Source: JBDKTH01 sp964558295 (lineage in GTDB: Bacteria; Planctomycetota; Planctomycetia; Pirellulales; Thermoguttaceae). From it: a stretch of 35,418 nucleotides of DNA. Below, piece after piece: positions 1 to 8,154 of the stretch; within the stretch, counting starts at the first letter, position 1, and every line of letters starts with the position of its first letter. The translations under genes and the position numbers were made by a program. A model generated the notes under the pieces. That model saw nothing but the letters and a program-made list of their open reading frames with translations. It searched no databases and had not been told where the DNA came from. The stretch is taken from NCBI GenBank assembly GCA_964558295.1, contig CAZLDQ010000032.1:1-35418 (forward strand), read 5' to 3'.

Positions 1-122
1 AAAAGCCGGTGAGTCCGCTGGGCCGCCTCTTTCTCCACGAACAGGTAGGACACGGCCGTCACGCAGGCGAGGATGTCCATCTGGGCTTCGAGCAGATGCG
101 TGCCCCCGGCCCGGCTCTCCAA
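1..122 (-). CDS. Partial unidentified protein, runs off the left edge
   Basis: Read on the minus strand, this frame is open to the window edge. From the in-frame ATG at 80 it encodes a helical peptide containing MDILACVTAV and FVEKEAAQRT, with almost every third codon position G or C, which is typical of real coding sequence here. The start is unclear: the ATG at 80 has no good ribosome binding site, and the TTG at 120-122 has a GGGGGAG stretch touching it with almost no spacing. Only about 26 to 40 residues are visible and I do not recognise the family. It could equally be a gene remnant. Confidence is low because the evidence is codon bias over a short stretch. Confidence 0.35.
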   Translation of the reverse strand, partial: MESRAGGTHLLEAQMDILACVTAVSYLFVEKEAAQRTHRL

Positions 123-239
123 CTCTCCCCCGGCCCCCCCGTCAAGCCCCCAGCTATTAATCCCCCGCTTTTGTCGGGTTTCCGAACGATTGGCCACATT
201 GGCAACCGGCCTGATCTTCCCGAGGCATCCTGCCCAACC

Positions 240-320
240 GTAGCACAAGCGTCTCGCTTGTGTCCTGTAGCATAAGCGTCTCGCTTGTGTCCTGTAGCAT
301 AAGCGTCTCGCTTGTGTCTC
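240..320. repeat. Three tandem 27-bp palindromic repeats
   Basis: Three head-to-tail 27-bp units occupy 240-266, 267-293 and 294-320. They differ by a C/T at one position and by the last two bases of the third copy. Each unit holds the core AAGCGTCTCGCTT, and the first copy is extended to CACAAGCG-TCT-CGCTTGTG, an 8-bp stem with a 3-nt loop. In RNA each unit could form a small hairpin. The minus-strand translation gives the GHKRDAYAT motif, which I recall from many spurious planctomycete ORFs, so this is probably a copy of a genome-wide dispersed element. There are no unique spacers, so it is not a CRISPR array. Confidence 0.85.
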
Positions 321-604
321 GCAGCTAAGCATCCTGCCTGGCTACGGAACCTGCACCGCAGTCCTCCAGCAATCCCCCAGCCTATACGCATCGGTGGGGA
401 TTCGGATACCCGAAAACTCCCCCCCCTAGACCCAAGAGTGCATGGCCCCCTTCCCGTGACTGTACTAGTGACATTGGGGCCTTGCAGGGGGGAGATAGGT
501 GATGGAACAACGGAGCACCAATACGTAACTAGCACGCCTGCTTGCAGTTAGCAGACGTGCCGGAGATGGCCGCATTGCTAGCAGGGGGGAGGCCGAATCG
601 TCGC

Positions 605-634
605 TAGACGGCACGTGGTCTGGTCCGGTACACT
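605..634 (+). promoter_or_regulatory. Weak sigma-70-type promoter candidate for the nitroreductase
   Basis: TAGACG (605-610) and TACACT (629-634) are 18 bp apart, each matching four of six consensus bases, and would start transcription about 70 nt upstream of the nitroreductase ATG. The match is weak and could be chance. Confidence 0.25.
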
Positions 635-709
635 CTGGACCGAATCCCGTTGCGAAGCCTGAAGCTCAAGCGACGTTCTTTCCGCCAGGGACAGACGGAG
701 TACTAAGCC

Positions 710-1333
710 ATGATTGATACCCAATTCAAGGCCCCGCAAAACGAAACGCTCGCCGCGATCGAGCAGCGTCATAGCATTCGCTTATTCACCGAACGTGAAG
801 TCCCCAACGAATATCTCCACGCGATTCTTGAGGCCGCCAACTCGGCCCCCTCTGCCCACAATCAACAGTCGTGGCGGTTCACCATCCTCCGCGGGGGGAA
901 GAAGCGGGAACTGGCCGAGATGGTCAGCGCGCGGGCGGCTGAGTTTCCCCGCCCGGCGTCGGTCTTGCTCCGCATGGCCGCCCGGAGCATCGTCGGCGCG
1001 CCGGTCGTCGTGGGAATCGTCAACACCGGGTCGCTAATCGAGCACGGCACGGAGTTGTTTTCGATCGCCAAAGAGCAGGCCTACGACTTCTTCCGCACGA
1101 TGGAGATTCAAAGCTCAGCCGCGGCGGTGGAGAACCTGCTGTTGGCCGCCCATTCGCTGGGCCTGGGCGCGGTCTGGTTGGGGATCTTGTTCCTGATGAA
1201 GAACGAAGTCCGCGCTTTTCTCGGCGAACCGGAAGGGGAGTTTATGGCCGTGATCCCTGTCGGCTACCCGGCCAAGCCGGCCACCGGGCCAAAGAAGCAA
1301 CCGCTGGAAAATGTGGTCACGTATCTTGAATAG
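710..1333 (+). CDS. Nitroreductase-family FMN oxidoreductase
   Basis: This 207-residue protein has the layout of the nitroreductase family, FMN-dependent homodimers that use NAD(P)H to reduce nitro compounds, quinones or other acceptors in the cytoplasm. The N-terminal RHSIRLF (residues 20-26) is the family's FMN-phosphate-binding arginine region. APSAHNQQSW (46-55) is the conserved flavin-contact loop, the helix from about 136 to 158 (ending GLGAVWLG) packs at the dimer interface and flavin, and IPVGYP (182-187) is the conserved C-terminal strand. Length is normal for the family. The ATG at 710 follows ACGGAG (695-700) at good spacing. The gene stands alone, convergent with mnmA, so context does not reveal the substrate. 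The family call is firm; the specific reaction is unknown. Confidence 0.9.
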   Translation: MIDTQFKAPQNETLAAIEQRHSIRLFTEREVPNEYLHAILEAANSAPSAHNQQSWRFTILRGGKKRELAEMVSARAAEFPRPASVLLRMAARSIVGAPVVVGIVNTGSLIEHGTELFSIAKEQAYDFFRTMEIQSSAAAVENLLLAAHSLGLGAVWLGILFLMKNEVRAFLGEPEGEFMAVIPVGYPAKPATGPKKQPLENVVTYLE

Positions 1334-1373
1334 TCCGTTTCGTCACGAGGCCAGCGCCACGCCGAAACCGGAC

Positions 1374-2459
1374 CTACTCGATCCAGCCGCCGCCCAGGAC
1401 GCGGTCCCCCTGGTAGCAGACCGCCGCTTGGCCGGGGGCCACGCCGTGGCACGGTTCGACGAATTCGACGCGGAAGCGGCCGCCGGCCAGCGGCTCCACA
1501 GTGGCCTCGACCGGTCGGCTGCGATAGCGAATTTTCACTTGGCAGGAGAAGGGGCCCGTGGGCTCGTCGATCAGCCAGTTGGCCTTGGCCGCGGTTAACT
1601 CGCGTCGGGCCAGTTCCTCGTAGGTGCCGACGACCACGCGGCGTGTTGCCGGCTCCAGGCGGACCACATAGCGTGGCTCGCCAAACGCGATCCGCAACCC
1701 CTTGCGCTGACCGATCGTGAACCGCTCCAGTCCGTCGTGCTGGCCGACCACCGTACCATCGGTGGTAACGATCTGGCCCGAGGTGTCAAGCGGCCCGCGA
1801 CGCTCGCGCACCAGCCGGGCATGGTCCTGGTCGGGCACAAAGCAGATTTCCTGGCTATCCCGCTTGTCGGCCACGCGCAGCCCCAGTTCTGTGGCGAGCC
1901 GGCGGATCTCGTCCTTCCGGTGGTCGCCCACGGGGAACCTCATGCGCGGCAAGAGCCGCCGGTTGATCCCAAACAGCACATAGGCTTGGTCCTTTCCCGG
2001 GTCGAGTCCCTGGCAGAGGGCCGGAATGTCTGTGCCGGCCTGGGGGACCAATCGGGCGTAGTGCCCCGTGGCCACGGCTTGGGCGCCGATGCTGTCGGCA
2101 TAGTCGAACAGCCGGCCGAATTTCAGCCAGGTATTGCAGACCACGCAGGGGTTCGGCGTGCGCCCGGCCGTGTACTCGTCGACAAAGTAGTCGATGATCT
2201 GGCCAAATTGCTCTTCGAAGTTCAGCGCGTAGAAGGGGATTTCCAGACGCTCGGCCACGCGGCGTGCATCGGCCGCGTCAGCCGCACTGCAACAGCCCTG
2301 TTTGTGACCTTTTCCCGCGGCCGACACGGCACACGCTTCCTCGGCCGCGATCCCGTGCCGCATGAAGACCCCGACCACGTCATGCCCTTGCTGGCGAAGC
2401 AGCCACGCCGCAACGCTGCTATCCACCCCGCCAGACATCGCCAAAACAATACGTGCCAT
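1374..2459 (-). CDS. mnmA: tRNA-uridine 2-sulfurtransferase MnmA
   Basis: MnmA adenylates U34 of tRNA-Lys, -Glu and -Gln and installs sulfur to give 2-thiouridine, which supports accurate decoding. The protein (361 residues from ATG 2459) starts with the PP-loop ATP pyrophosphatase motif SGGVDSS (9-15). It has the two family catalytic cysteines: Cys108 in NPCVVCN (103-109) and Cys206 in DSQEICFVP, which carry the persulfide and the disulfide intermediate. TGHYARL (131-137) is another family block. Length matches bacterial MnmA. The frame stays open 50 codons further upstream, but that stretch is proline- and arginine-rich without family similarity, and the canonical MARIVLAMSGGVDSS start has AGGA five bases upstream. 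The gene is divergent from the DUF58 gene and convergent with the nitroreductase. Extra cysteines at 56-57 (KQGCC) lie in an insertion after the first beta-strand unit. Confidence 0.97.
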   Translation of the reverse strand: MARIVLAMSGGVDSSVAAWLLRQQGHDVVGVFMRHGIAAEEACAVSAAGKGHKQGCCSAADAADARRVAERLEIPFYALNFEEQFGQIIDYFVDEYTAGRTPNPCVVCNTWLKFGRLFDYADSIGAQAVATGHYARLVPQAGTDIPALCQGLDPGKDQAYVLFGINRRLLPRMRFPVGDHRKDEIRRLATELGLRVADKRDSQEICFVPDQDHARLVRERRGPLDTSGQIVTTDGTVVGQHDGLERFTIGQRKGLRIAFGEPRYVVRLEPATRRVVVGTYEELARRELTAAKANWLIDEPTGPFSCQVKIRYRSRPVEATVEPLAGGRFRVEFVEPCHGVAPGQAAVCYQGDRVLGGGWIE

Positions 2460-2670
2460 AATCCTGGTAGTGTAGGGTCGCCGCGTGGGTGTGGGAAGGG
2501 GCGGCACGTGGGGCGTCGAACCGCCCGCACCGAACGCCCGCGCGGCGGCGAGCCTTTCCCTACGCTGACCGTGACCCCTTCCCCCGCTCCCCGCCCCTTT
2601 GTGGTCCATGCGCGAAGGGGGTATGATGGTCCAAACGACTCAACACCGCGGACCGAGAGCCCGATCGGCC

Positions 2671-3558
2671 ATGGCTGCCACGACGCCGCTGCTATCGCCC
2701 GACCTGTTGACTAAGCTGGAGACCATGGAATTGGTCAGCCGGAAGGTCTTTCGGGGACGGATGAAGGGGGAACGACGTAGTCGGCGCAAGGGGCAAAGCG
2801 TGGAGTTTGCCGACTTCCGCAACTACGTTCCCGGCGACGACTGGCGGTTCATCGACTGGAACACCTACGCCCGGCTCGACCGGCTCTTCCTCAAGCTGTT
2901 TTTGGAGGAAGAGGATCTGCACTTCTACGCCCTGATCGACGCGAGCGGCTCGATGGATTTCGGCGAGCCGACCAAATTCCACTTTGCGCGACAACTGGCC
3001 GCGGCGTTAGGATTTGTGGGGCTGGTGCGCGGCGACCGGGTGAAGATTGAAACGATCGGCCAGAAGCCCGGCCAGCCGGGACCCGTCTACCGGGGCCGGC
3101 GAAGCCTCTGGCAGATGCTTGACGACCTGGAACGACTCTCCGCCGGCGAAACCGTGTCCCTGACCCAAGGGGTGAAAAACTTCTGCCTGCGTAATTCGGG
3201 CAAGGGAATCGTGGTCTTGATCAGCGATTTGTTGGACAAGGAGGGCTATGAAGGGGCGTTGCGCTATCTGTTGGCCCAGGATATGGACATCTACGTGGTC
3301 CACGTCCTCTCGGCCGAAGAGTTCGATCCGGAGCTGACCGGCGACCTGCAACTGATCGACTGCGAAGACGGGGACGCGACTGAGATCACCGTCACCGGCC
3401 CGCTACTAAAACGCTACAAACAAACGCTGGCGGCGTTTATTCATTCCGCGCGGGAGCTCTGCAACCGGCGGGGAATCCAGTATCTGTTGGCACGCAACGA
3501 CGTACCTGTGGACCAAGTGATCACCGGATATCTACGCCAACGGGGGCTGGTGCGCTGA
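2671..3558 (+). CDS. DUF58 domain protein with VWA-like fold
   Basis: This 295-residue protein matches the DUF58 family, commonly encoded beside MoxR-type AAA ATPases and VWA-domain membrane proteins and thought to act in envelope or stress-related complex assembly. The family signature runs from about residue 41 to 68 (EFADFRNYVPGDDWRFIDWN), and a metal-site-like DASGSM (90-95) follows as in VWA domains. There is no signal peptide or membrane segment, so it is probably cytoplasmic or peripheral. I chose ATG 2671; the frame is open further upstream (from 2599) with poorer coding character. Its TGA shares one base with the ATG of the downstream VWA gene, so the two are translationally coupled. 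The usual MoxR ATPase is not adjacent upstream, where mnmA lies divergently. Family call is strong; biochemical role is unknown. Confidence 0.92.
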   Translation: MAATTPLLSPDLLTKLETMELVSRKVFRGRMKGERRSRRKGQSVEFADFRNYVPGDDWRFIDWNTYARLDRLFLKLFLEEEDLHFYALIDASGSMDFGEPTKFHFARQLAAALGFVGLVRGDRVKIETIGQKPGQPGPVYRGRRSLWQMLDDLERLSAGETVSLTQGVKNFCLRNSGKGIVVLISDLLDKEGYEGALRYLLAQDMDIYVVHVLSAEEFDPELTGDLQLIDCEDGDATEITVTGPLLKRYKQTLAAFIHSARELCNRRGIQYLLARNDVPVDQVITGYLRQRGLVR

Positions 3559-5540
3559 TGGGGTTCGGCTGGATGAACATGCTCAGCTGGTGGCAGTGGC
3601 TGATCCTCGCGGCGGTCCCACCGGCGATCGTGGCCCTCTACTTCCTCAAACTCAAACGCCGCCCGGTCGAGGTGCCCAGCACCTATCTCTGGCAGCGGTC
3701 GATTGAAGACCTCCGGGTCAACACGATCTGGCAGCGGCTCCGACGCAACCTGCTCTTGTTTCTGCAACTGTTGGTCGTGTTCCTCGTAATGCTGGCCGTG
3801 TTGCGTCCCGGGTGGCAGAGCGCCAGACTGACCGGCAACCGGTTCGTGTTTCTCGTGGACAATTCGGCCAGCATGCAAGCCACCGACCAAAGGCCCAATC
3901 GGCTCGAAGAGGCCAAACGCAAGGCCGCGGAACTGATCGACGGGATGAAGTCGGGCGACGTGGCGATGGTCATCAGTTTTGCCGACGCCGCCCGGGTCGA
4001 GCAGATGTTCACCGACAACCGCCGCGAGCTGCGGCAGGCCCTCGACGCGATCCGCCCCACGCCACGGCGCACCTCGCTGGCCGAAGCCCTCAAGGTGGCC
4101 TCGGGCTTGGCCAACCCGGGACGTCAGGCCTATGACATTACCGATATCCAGGTGGCCGAAGCGCTGCCCGCTACTTTGTTCCTCCTGAGCGACGGCAATT
4201 TCGGAAAAATCGGAGGCTTCCCGCTGGGGAATCTCCATCCGATCTACACGCCGCTTGGCCAGCCCGAAGCGAAAAACGTTGGGATCGTGGCCTTCAGCGT
4301 GCGACGCCACGAGACCAAGCCCGACCAGTTGCAGGCGTTTGGACGGCTGGAGAATTTCGGCAGCCAAGACGCCTCGGTTGACGTTGAGCTTCTGCTCAAC
4401 GGCAAGCTGATCGATGCCGATCGGGCAGACCTGGCCCCGGGCGAAGCCCGTGGCGTGGCCTTTGATTTGGCGGCCGTTGAGGCGGGCGTGCTCCAACTGC
4501 GAATCACGACCAAGGACGACCTGGCCTTGGACGACGAAGCTTGGACCGTGGTCAGTCCTTCCCGCCGGGCCAAGGTCCTGCTGGTCACCCTGGGCAACGA
4601 GCCCTTGGAGTTCGCCTTGAACACCGCCTCCGCCCAAGAGCTTTGCGAACTGACGGTAGAAACGCCCGACTTTCTCGACCAGCCGGCCTACCAGCAGCAG
4701 GCCGAGGTGGGCACGTTCGACCTGGTCATCTTCGACCGTTGCGAGCCCAAGAAGATGCCCCAGGCCAACACGCTCTCGATCGGCCGCGTCCCACCGGTCG
4801 AGGGTTGGAAGGCCAATCCGCAGGTCGGCGTGCCGCAGATCATCGACACTGATCCGGCCCATCCGCTCATGCAGTGGCTCAACCTGGGCGACGTGACCTT
4901 GGCCGACGGCACGCCGCTGGTCGTTCCGCCCAGCGGGAGTGTGTTGATCGATTCGCAGGCCGGGCCGTTGTTCGCCATTGCCCCGCGCGAGCGTTTTGAA
5001 GACGCCGTGCTCGGGTTCGTCTTCGTCGACCAGCAGGTCAACAACGGCAAGGTCGAACAGTACATCGGCACCAACTGGCCGATCCGGCCGAGTTTCCCGC
5101 TGTTCGTGCTCAACGTACTGGAGTACCTCGGCGGCGGCCGTACCATGCTGGAAGCGGCGATGCTCCAACCCGGCCAACCGATCACGTTGGACAACCCAGC
5201 CCCTGGCAAGCCGCTGGAGATCCGCACCCCGCAAGGCAAGTCGATCCTGCTCAAAGACGAGCGACAGGGGAAGGTCAACTTCACGGCCACTGGCGAGCTA
5301 GGCGTGTACGAAGTCCGCTCCGAAGGAAAGACGTTTCAACAGTTCGCCGTCAACCTGTTCGACGCCACGGAGAGCAATATCCGCCCGCGCAAAGCCCTCG
5401 ACATCGGCCCGATGACCGTCGCCGCCCAGAAGTCTGGCTGGAGCCCCGCCCGACGCGAGACCTGGAAGGGGATTTTGTTGATCGGCTTGGGCGTGTTGTT
5501 GGTCGAGTGGTACATCTTCAACCGGCGAGTGTGTTTATAG
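3558..5540 (+). CDS. BatA-like VWA-domain membrane protein
   Basis: The 660-residue protein has the architecture of BatA/aerotolerance-type proteins. An N-terminal hydrophobic helix (about 12-30) is followed by LKLKRRPVEVPSTYLW (30-45), typical of the BatA N-terminal domain, and by a second membrane helix (about 64-82). A von Willebrand A domain comes next with a DxSxS metal site at DNSASM (101-106), then a long beta-rich region with Bat-like features, and a final membrane helix near residues 637-653. It probably sits in the cytoplasmic membrane with the VWA domain in the periplasmic or cytoplasmic space between helices. It is coupled to the DUF58 gene by a 1-bp overlap, so the two likely act together. 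Homologues are linked to stress tolerance and complex assembly, but the precise role is not established. An internal ATG at codon 6 is an alternative start. Confidence 0.9.
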   Translation: MGFGWMNMLSWWQWLILAAVPPAIVALYFLKLKRRPVEVPSTYLWQRSIEDLRVNTIWQRLRRNLLLFLQLLVVFLVMLAVLRPGWQSARLTGNRFVFLVDNSASMQATDQRPNRLEEAKRKAAELIDGMKSGDVAMVISFADAARVEQMFTDNRRELRQALDAIRPTPRRTSLAEALKVASGLANPGRQAYDITDIQVAEALPATLFLLSDGNFGKIGGFPLGNLHPIYTPLGQPEAKNVGIVAFSVRRHETKPDQLQAFGRLENFGSQDASVDVELLLNGKLIDADRADLAPGEARGVAFDLAAVEAGVLQLRITTKDDLALDDEAWTVVSPSRRAKVLLVTLGNEPLEFALNTASAQELCELTVETPDFLDQPAYQQQAEVGTFDLVIFDRCEPKKMPQANTLSIGRVPPVEGWKANPQVGVPQIIDTDPAHPLMQWLNLGDVTLADGTPLVVPPSGSVLIDSQAGPLFAIAPRERFEDAVLGFVFVDQQVNNGKVEQYIGTNWPIRPSFPLFVLNVLEYLGGGRTMLEAAMLQPGQPITLDNPAPGKPLEIRTPQGKSILLKDERQGKVNFTATGELGVYEVRSEGKTFQQFAVNLFDATESNIRPRKALDIGPMTVAAQKSGWSPARRETWKGILLIGLGVLLVEWYIFNRRVCL

Positions 5541-5576
5541 GGAAAGCGGAAAGCCTCGCGACCTGCGCCGGCTGGA

Positions 5577-7559
5577 TTACTCGCAGGGCCCTTCCACCAG
5601 CAATACGGCTTGCCGTGGAGCGAGCGAGAGCCGAAGCTTGCCCGCTTCCGCTTGGGCCAGACGGATCTCGCCGGTGGCCGGGTCGAGTTGTTGCCAGGGA
5701 CGCGACGTGTCGGCGGTCAACTGGCCGGTGTAGGCTTCTTGGGACACATTGACCACCAAGAGAATCCGCCGTCCGTCGCGCACGAACTGTCCGAGGGTGA
5801 TCCGGTCCGAGGCAGGCGAGAAACGATAGGCCGGCTTCACGGCATCCACAAGCATCGGGCCGGTCAATCTCGCCGTGCTCGTGTCGACAATCACCCGGCC
5901 GCCCGCCTTGCGGAATTGTTCGACCACTGCTGCGGCCGCCTCGGGCAGCTCTACGTCTTCCGGCAACACCAGGCTCCGGTAGGTGTGGTCCTTGATCGCC
6001 AGCCGCCCGTTGGGCTCGACCTTCGCACCCGAAAGGAACTCGTGGTCGATCAGGACAAACGGCACCTGGTTCCGCTGGAGCGTTTGGCCAAGCCGGTTAA
6101 AGGACCGGACGATCCGCTGCGCTTTGGGCGACTGCGATTCGAGGCGCAAGGGGTTGGCCACAGGCAAGTACTCGGCCCAGAGGTCGTAGACCGGATAATA
6201 GAGCAACACGTCCGGCACCGGCTTGGCCGGTTTGAGAATCGCATTCAACCGGCCCACGTAGTCGCAATACGCCCGGGTCTCCTCGCGCGATCGGTCGCCG
6301 GGTGAATAGTAGAGCGTGAACTCGGTCACACCCCAAGCCGACTGCCAAGCGGCCGTGGCTTGCATGTCGGCCAGCGAGGCCGGCCCCTTGCCGCCCATCT
6401 TCTGGCTGAAATCGCTCACCTCGGTCATCACCCGACGGTTGCCCGTCAGCAGCGCGGCCGACAAGGGGAGTGTGGCCGTCATCCAACTGCCATGGATCAC
6501 CGATTCCGGATCGGAACTGAGCATGTCCAAACCGGGGATGTCCATCCGGGCAAGGCATTTGAGCCCGTTGCCCTCGAGCGGCACATGATGGATCAGGGAT
6601 TCTTCGTGCAGACTATGGCCCGACGAGGCCACCCCATGGGCATGGCACCATTTCTGCAAGGCCCCGAAATACCGCTCGGCGATCAGGTCGGCGATCAAGC
6701 CCCAAAACTGCCGGCGCACCTTGCGGTCCTCAGGCGTATCGCCCACAAAAAGACTCCGCCGCTTGGCGAGCAGGTCTTCCCCATACCGCTTCTGATACTG
6801 CTCGGCCAGGTCGTAACTCCAAGGCACCGCGGCGAGCATCGGCACGGCCGGATCAAGCGGATCCGCCGTGGGAACCCTTTTGCGTGCCTCTTCGGGGATC
6901 TGCCCCAGGTTAACAGCCAACAGCGAAGGCTCGTCGGTGAACATGGCCACGATCGTGCGGCCCAAGTGCTTGTCGAGCCGTTTGGCATAGGCGTCATGCG
7001 TCCGGGCGATAAACGCCTGCATGGCCCGATCGTCGATCAGGTTGCCATAACGCCGGCAGCAGTGGTAGTTGTTGCTGGCGTGGGTGTATTCGTAGGAGGG
7101 ACGCAAGACAAACGGCTCTGGCCGCGTCGGATCGTAGGCCAGTTCCTGGGCCTCGAACGCCGGGTTCTCCTTGACGACCAGCCCGCCGGCCCCGCCGCTT
7201 GGATACCCCTTTTCGTCATAGATCCAAAGCACCATGCCCAACTCGGCAAAGGCGTCGACCCCGGCCACCAGTGTCTCCCAGTTCGCCTCGGAGACCAGAT
7301 AGTCGTCAAACGCCACGTTGGTCACGACGCCCCCCAAGCCTAGGTCCTTGTAATACCCAAGCCCGTTGGTGGCATTGCCCGACTTGGCCTGCAGCCATTT
7401 GGGGTCGATGTGGTGAACGATCTGCAACGGCCGATCCCCCATACCCGGCTGCTGCCAGACCGGCTGCCATGCGGCCGGCAGTTGCACTTCGACTGCTTGG
7501 GCTCGAACCGCAAAGAGGAGCAACACACAGACCGACAGTCCAAGATACTTGATCTTCAT
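5577..7559 (-). CDS. Secreted GH106-like glycoside hydrolase
   Basis: This 660-residue protein begins with a clear signal peptide (residues 1-22, cut after AQA), so it is exported. The body resembles the GH106 alpha-L-rhamnosidase-like superfamily: IYDEKGYPSGGAGG (113-126), the acidic FTDEPS (207-212) and GHSLHEES (314-321) are blocks that this family carries in its (beta/alpha)8 catalytic domain, with Glu and Asp residues suited to acid/base chemistry. A C-terminal beta-rich region follows. It is shorter than many GH106 enzymes, which often exceed 900 residues, so it may lack accessory domains. The likely job is trimming plant or algal polysaccharides; the substrate is not visible from sequence. 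It is a single gene facing the VWA gene, with AAGGGA before its ATG. Confidence 0.75.
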   Translation of the reverse strand: MKIKYLGLSVCVLLLFAVRAQAVEVQLPAAWQPVWQQPGMGDRPLQIVHHIDPKWLQAKSGNATNGLGYYKDLGLGGVVTNVAFDDYLVSEANWETLVAGVDAFAELGMVLWIYDEKGYPSGGAGGLVVKENPAFEAQELAYDPTRPEPFVLRPSYEYTHASNNYHCCRRYGNLIDDRAMQAFIARTHDAYAKRLDKHLGRTIVAMFTDEPSLLAVNLGQIPEEARKRVPTADPLDPAVPMLAAVPWSYDLAEQYQKRYGEDLLAKRRSLFVGDTPEDRKVRRQFWGLIADLIAERYFGALQKWCHAHGVASSGHSLHEESLIHHVPLEGNGLKCLARMDIPGLDMLSSDPESVIHGSWMTATLPLSAALLTGNRRVMTEVSDFSQKMGGKGPASLADMQATAAWQSAWGVTEFTLYYSPGDRSREETRAYCDYVGRLNAILKPAKPVPDVLLYYPVYDLWAEYLPVANPLRLESQSPKAQRIVRSFNRLGQTLQRNQVPFVLIDHEFLSGAKVEPNGRLAIKDHTYRSLVLPEDVELPEAAAAVVEQFRKAGGRVIVDTSTARLTGPMLVDAVKPAYRFSPASDRITLGQFVRDGRRILLVVNVSQEAYTGQLTADTSRPWQQLDPATGEIRLAQAEAGKLRLSLAPRQAVLLVEGPCE

Positions 7560-7731
7560 GGCAGATCCCTTTGGTAGGCAAAGCAGTGGGACATGACTCG
7601 GCAGGTGGTTTGAATATAGACCGCCCCCGAGCCAGTTTCAACGCACCACCCTCCGCGAGGCGGGTTCAGGCACCCGCCGTTGCTGCCTCACCTCCGGACC
7701 ACGCCAGATAAGGCGAAAGAGACAGAAGAGC

Positions 7732-7762
7732 GGGGGGGAACCACAATTTGGCCCCCCTTTTT
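7732..7762 (+). terminator. Orphan intrinsic-terminator-like hairpin
   Basis: Seven Gs (7732-7738) pair with six Cs (7752-7757), immediately followed by five Ts (7758-7762), the shape of a rho-independent terminator on the plus strand. No plus-strand gene lies upstream within 2 kb, so it may be a relic, part of a repeat, or a guard against antisense transcription. Confidence 0.4.
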
Positions 7763-7802
7763 CTCTCATCAAACGTCAGATGGCCCAGACAATTGCACAT
7801 AT

Positions 7803-7840
7803 TCTCCTTGGCGCTCTTCGCATGCTTGGCGGTTGTCCTC
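7803..7840 (-). repeat. Dispersed repeat fragment (TAKHAKSAKE type)
   Basis: On the minus strand this stretch consists of degenerate units around CGCCAAG (CCGCCAAG, GCGCCAAGG), which translate to TAKHAKSAKE. Similar units recur as short dispersed repeats in many environmental bacterial genomes, by my recollection; only one copy is visible here. Confidence 0.45.
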
Positions 7841-8003
7841 TCCCCCCCTTCCGATTTCTCGAAGTCCGTCACAGTCATTAAGAGGGGATCTTGATGCCAC
7901 TCTTTTTGCGTGGCAAAGCGACAGGTTGAGCCGCCTCTAGCGGTTAAGCAAGGCTGGCGGCTTTCCTGTTTCTCCTAGGTTATCTGGTTTGTGGTCATTC
8001 TGA

Positions 8004-8033
8004 TTGACAGCGTAATTTGGGCGAAGTTATACT
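8004..8033 (+). promoter_or_regulatory. Sigma-70-type promoter of the mre cluster
   Basis: TTGACA (8004-8009) is a perfect -35 box. TATACT (8028-8033), five of six matches to TATAAT, lies 18 bp downstream. Transcription would start near 8040 and leave a 5' leader of about 115 nt before the coiled-coil gene at 8155. No other promoter this strong occurs before mreB or mreC, so it may serve the whole cluster. Confidence 0.75.
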
Positions 8034-8154
8034 AGCCGGATAGCACTCGCCGGTCTTCTACTTACTCGGGCTGAGGCTACGGTCGTTAGCTTTACCTCAA
8101 CGGAATCAGTCGCACCGAGCCCGGCAGCCGGATGGTCCCAGGAAAGGTCCCCTC

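Larger units (their letters stand above)
123..709. other. Repeat-bearing intergenic region
   Basis: This 587-bp gap lies before the nitroreductase gene. It is rich in C and G runs and contains a three-copy tandem repeat (240-320), listed separately, flanked by related GCATCCTGCC words near 228 and 328. Open frames on both strands exist but have no family resemblance; the minus-strand one just translates the repeat into iterations of GHKRDAYAT. I see no convincing gene or RNA. A weak promoter candidate lies near 605-634. Confidence 0.6.
7560..8003. other. Intergenic region with orphan hairpin and dispersed repeat
   Basis: This gap separates the divergent hydrolase and coiled-coil genes. It contains a G7/C6 hairpin with a T run (7732-7762) and a dispersed-repeat fragment (7803-7840), both listed separately. 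A 70-codon minus-strand frame (7666-7878) translates the repeat to TTAKHAKSAKE, a motif I recognise from spurious ORFs, so I do not call it a gene. I see nothing else in the rest of the gap. Confidence 0.6.

Noticed and set aside
240..320. CRISPR-like array
   Set aside because: The three units are directly adjacent with no unique spacers and no cas genes are near.
59..535. 158-codon minus-strand frame with GHKRDAYAT repeats
   Set aside because: It only translates the tandem repeat and G/C-rich gap, with no ribosome binding site or family similarity; it is also in a different frame from the more gene-like stretch at 1-122.
2462..2497. Minus-strand promoter giving a leaderless mnmA mRNA (TACACT near 2469-2474)
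   Set aside because: The -35 match is poor, and an AGGA sits before the ATG, which argues for a normal leader.
1737..2714. 325-codon plus-strand frame opposite mnmA
   Set aside because: It is a shadow of mnmA, which has all catalytic motifs, and it continues into the intergenic region without any recognisable domain.
3441..5234. 597-codon minus-strand frame opposite the VWA gene
   Set aside because: It is a shadow of the plus-strand coding sequence, caused by high GC. The plus-strand protein has clear domains and the antisense one none.
7666..7878. 70-codon minus-strand gene
   Set aside because: Its sequence contains the TAKHAKSAKE dispersed-repeat translation, and there is no family similarity or ribosome binding site.
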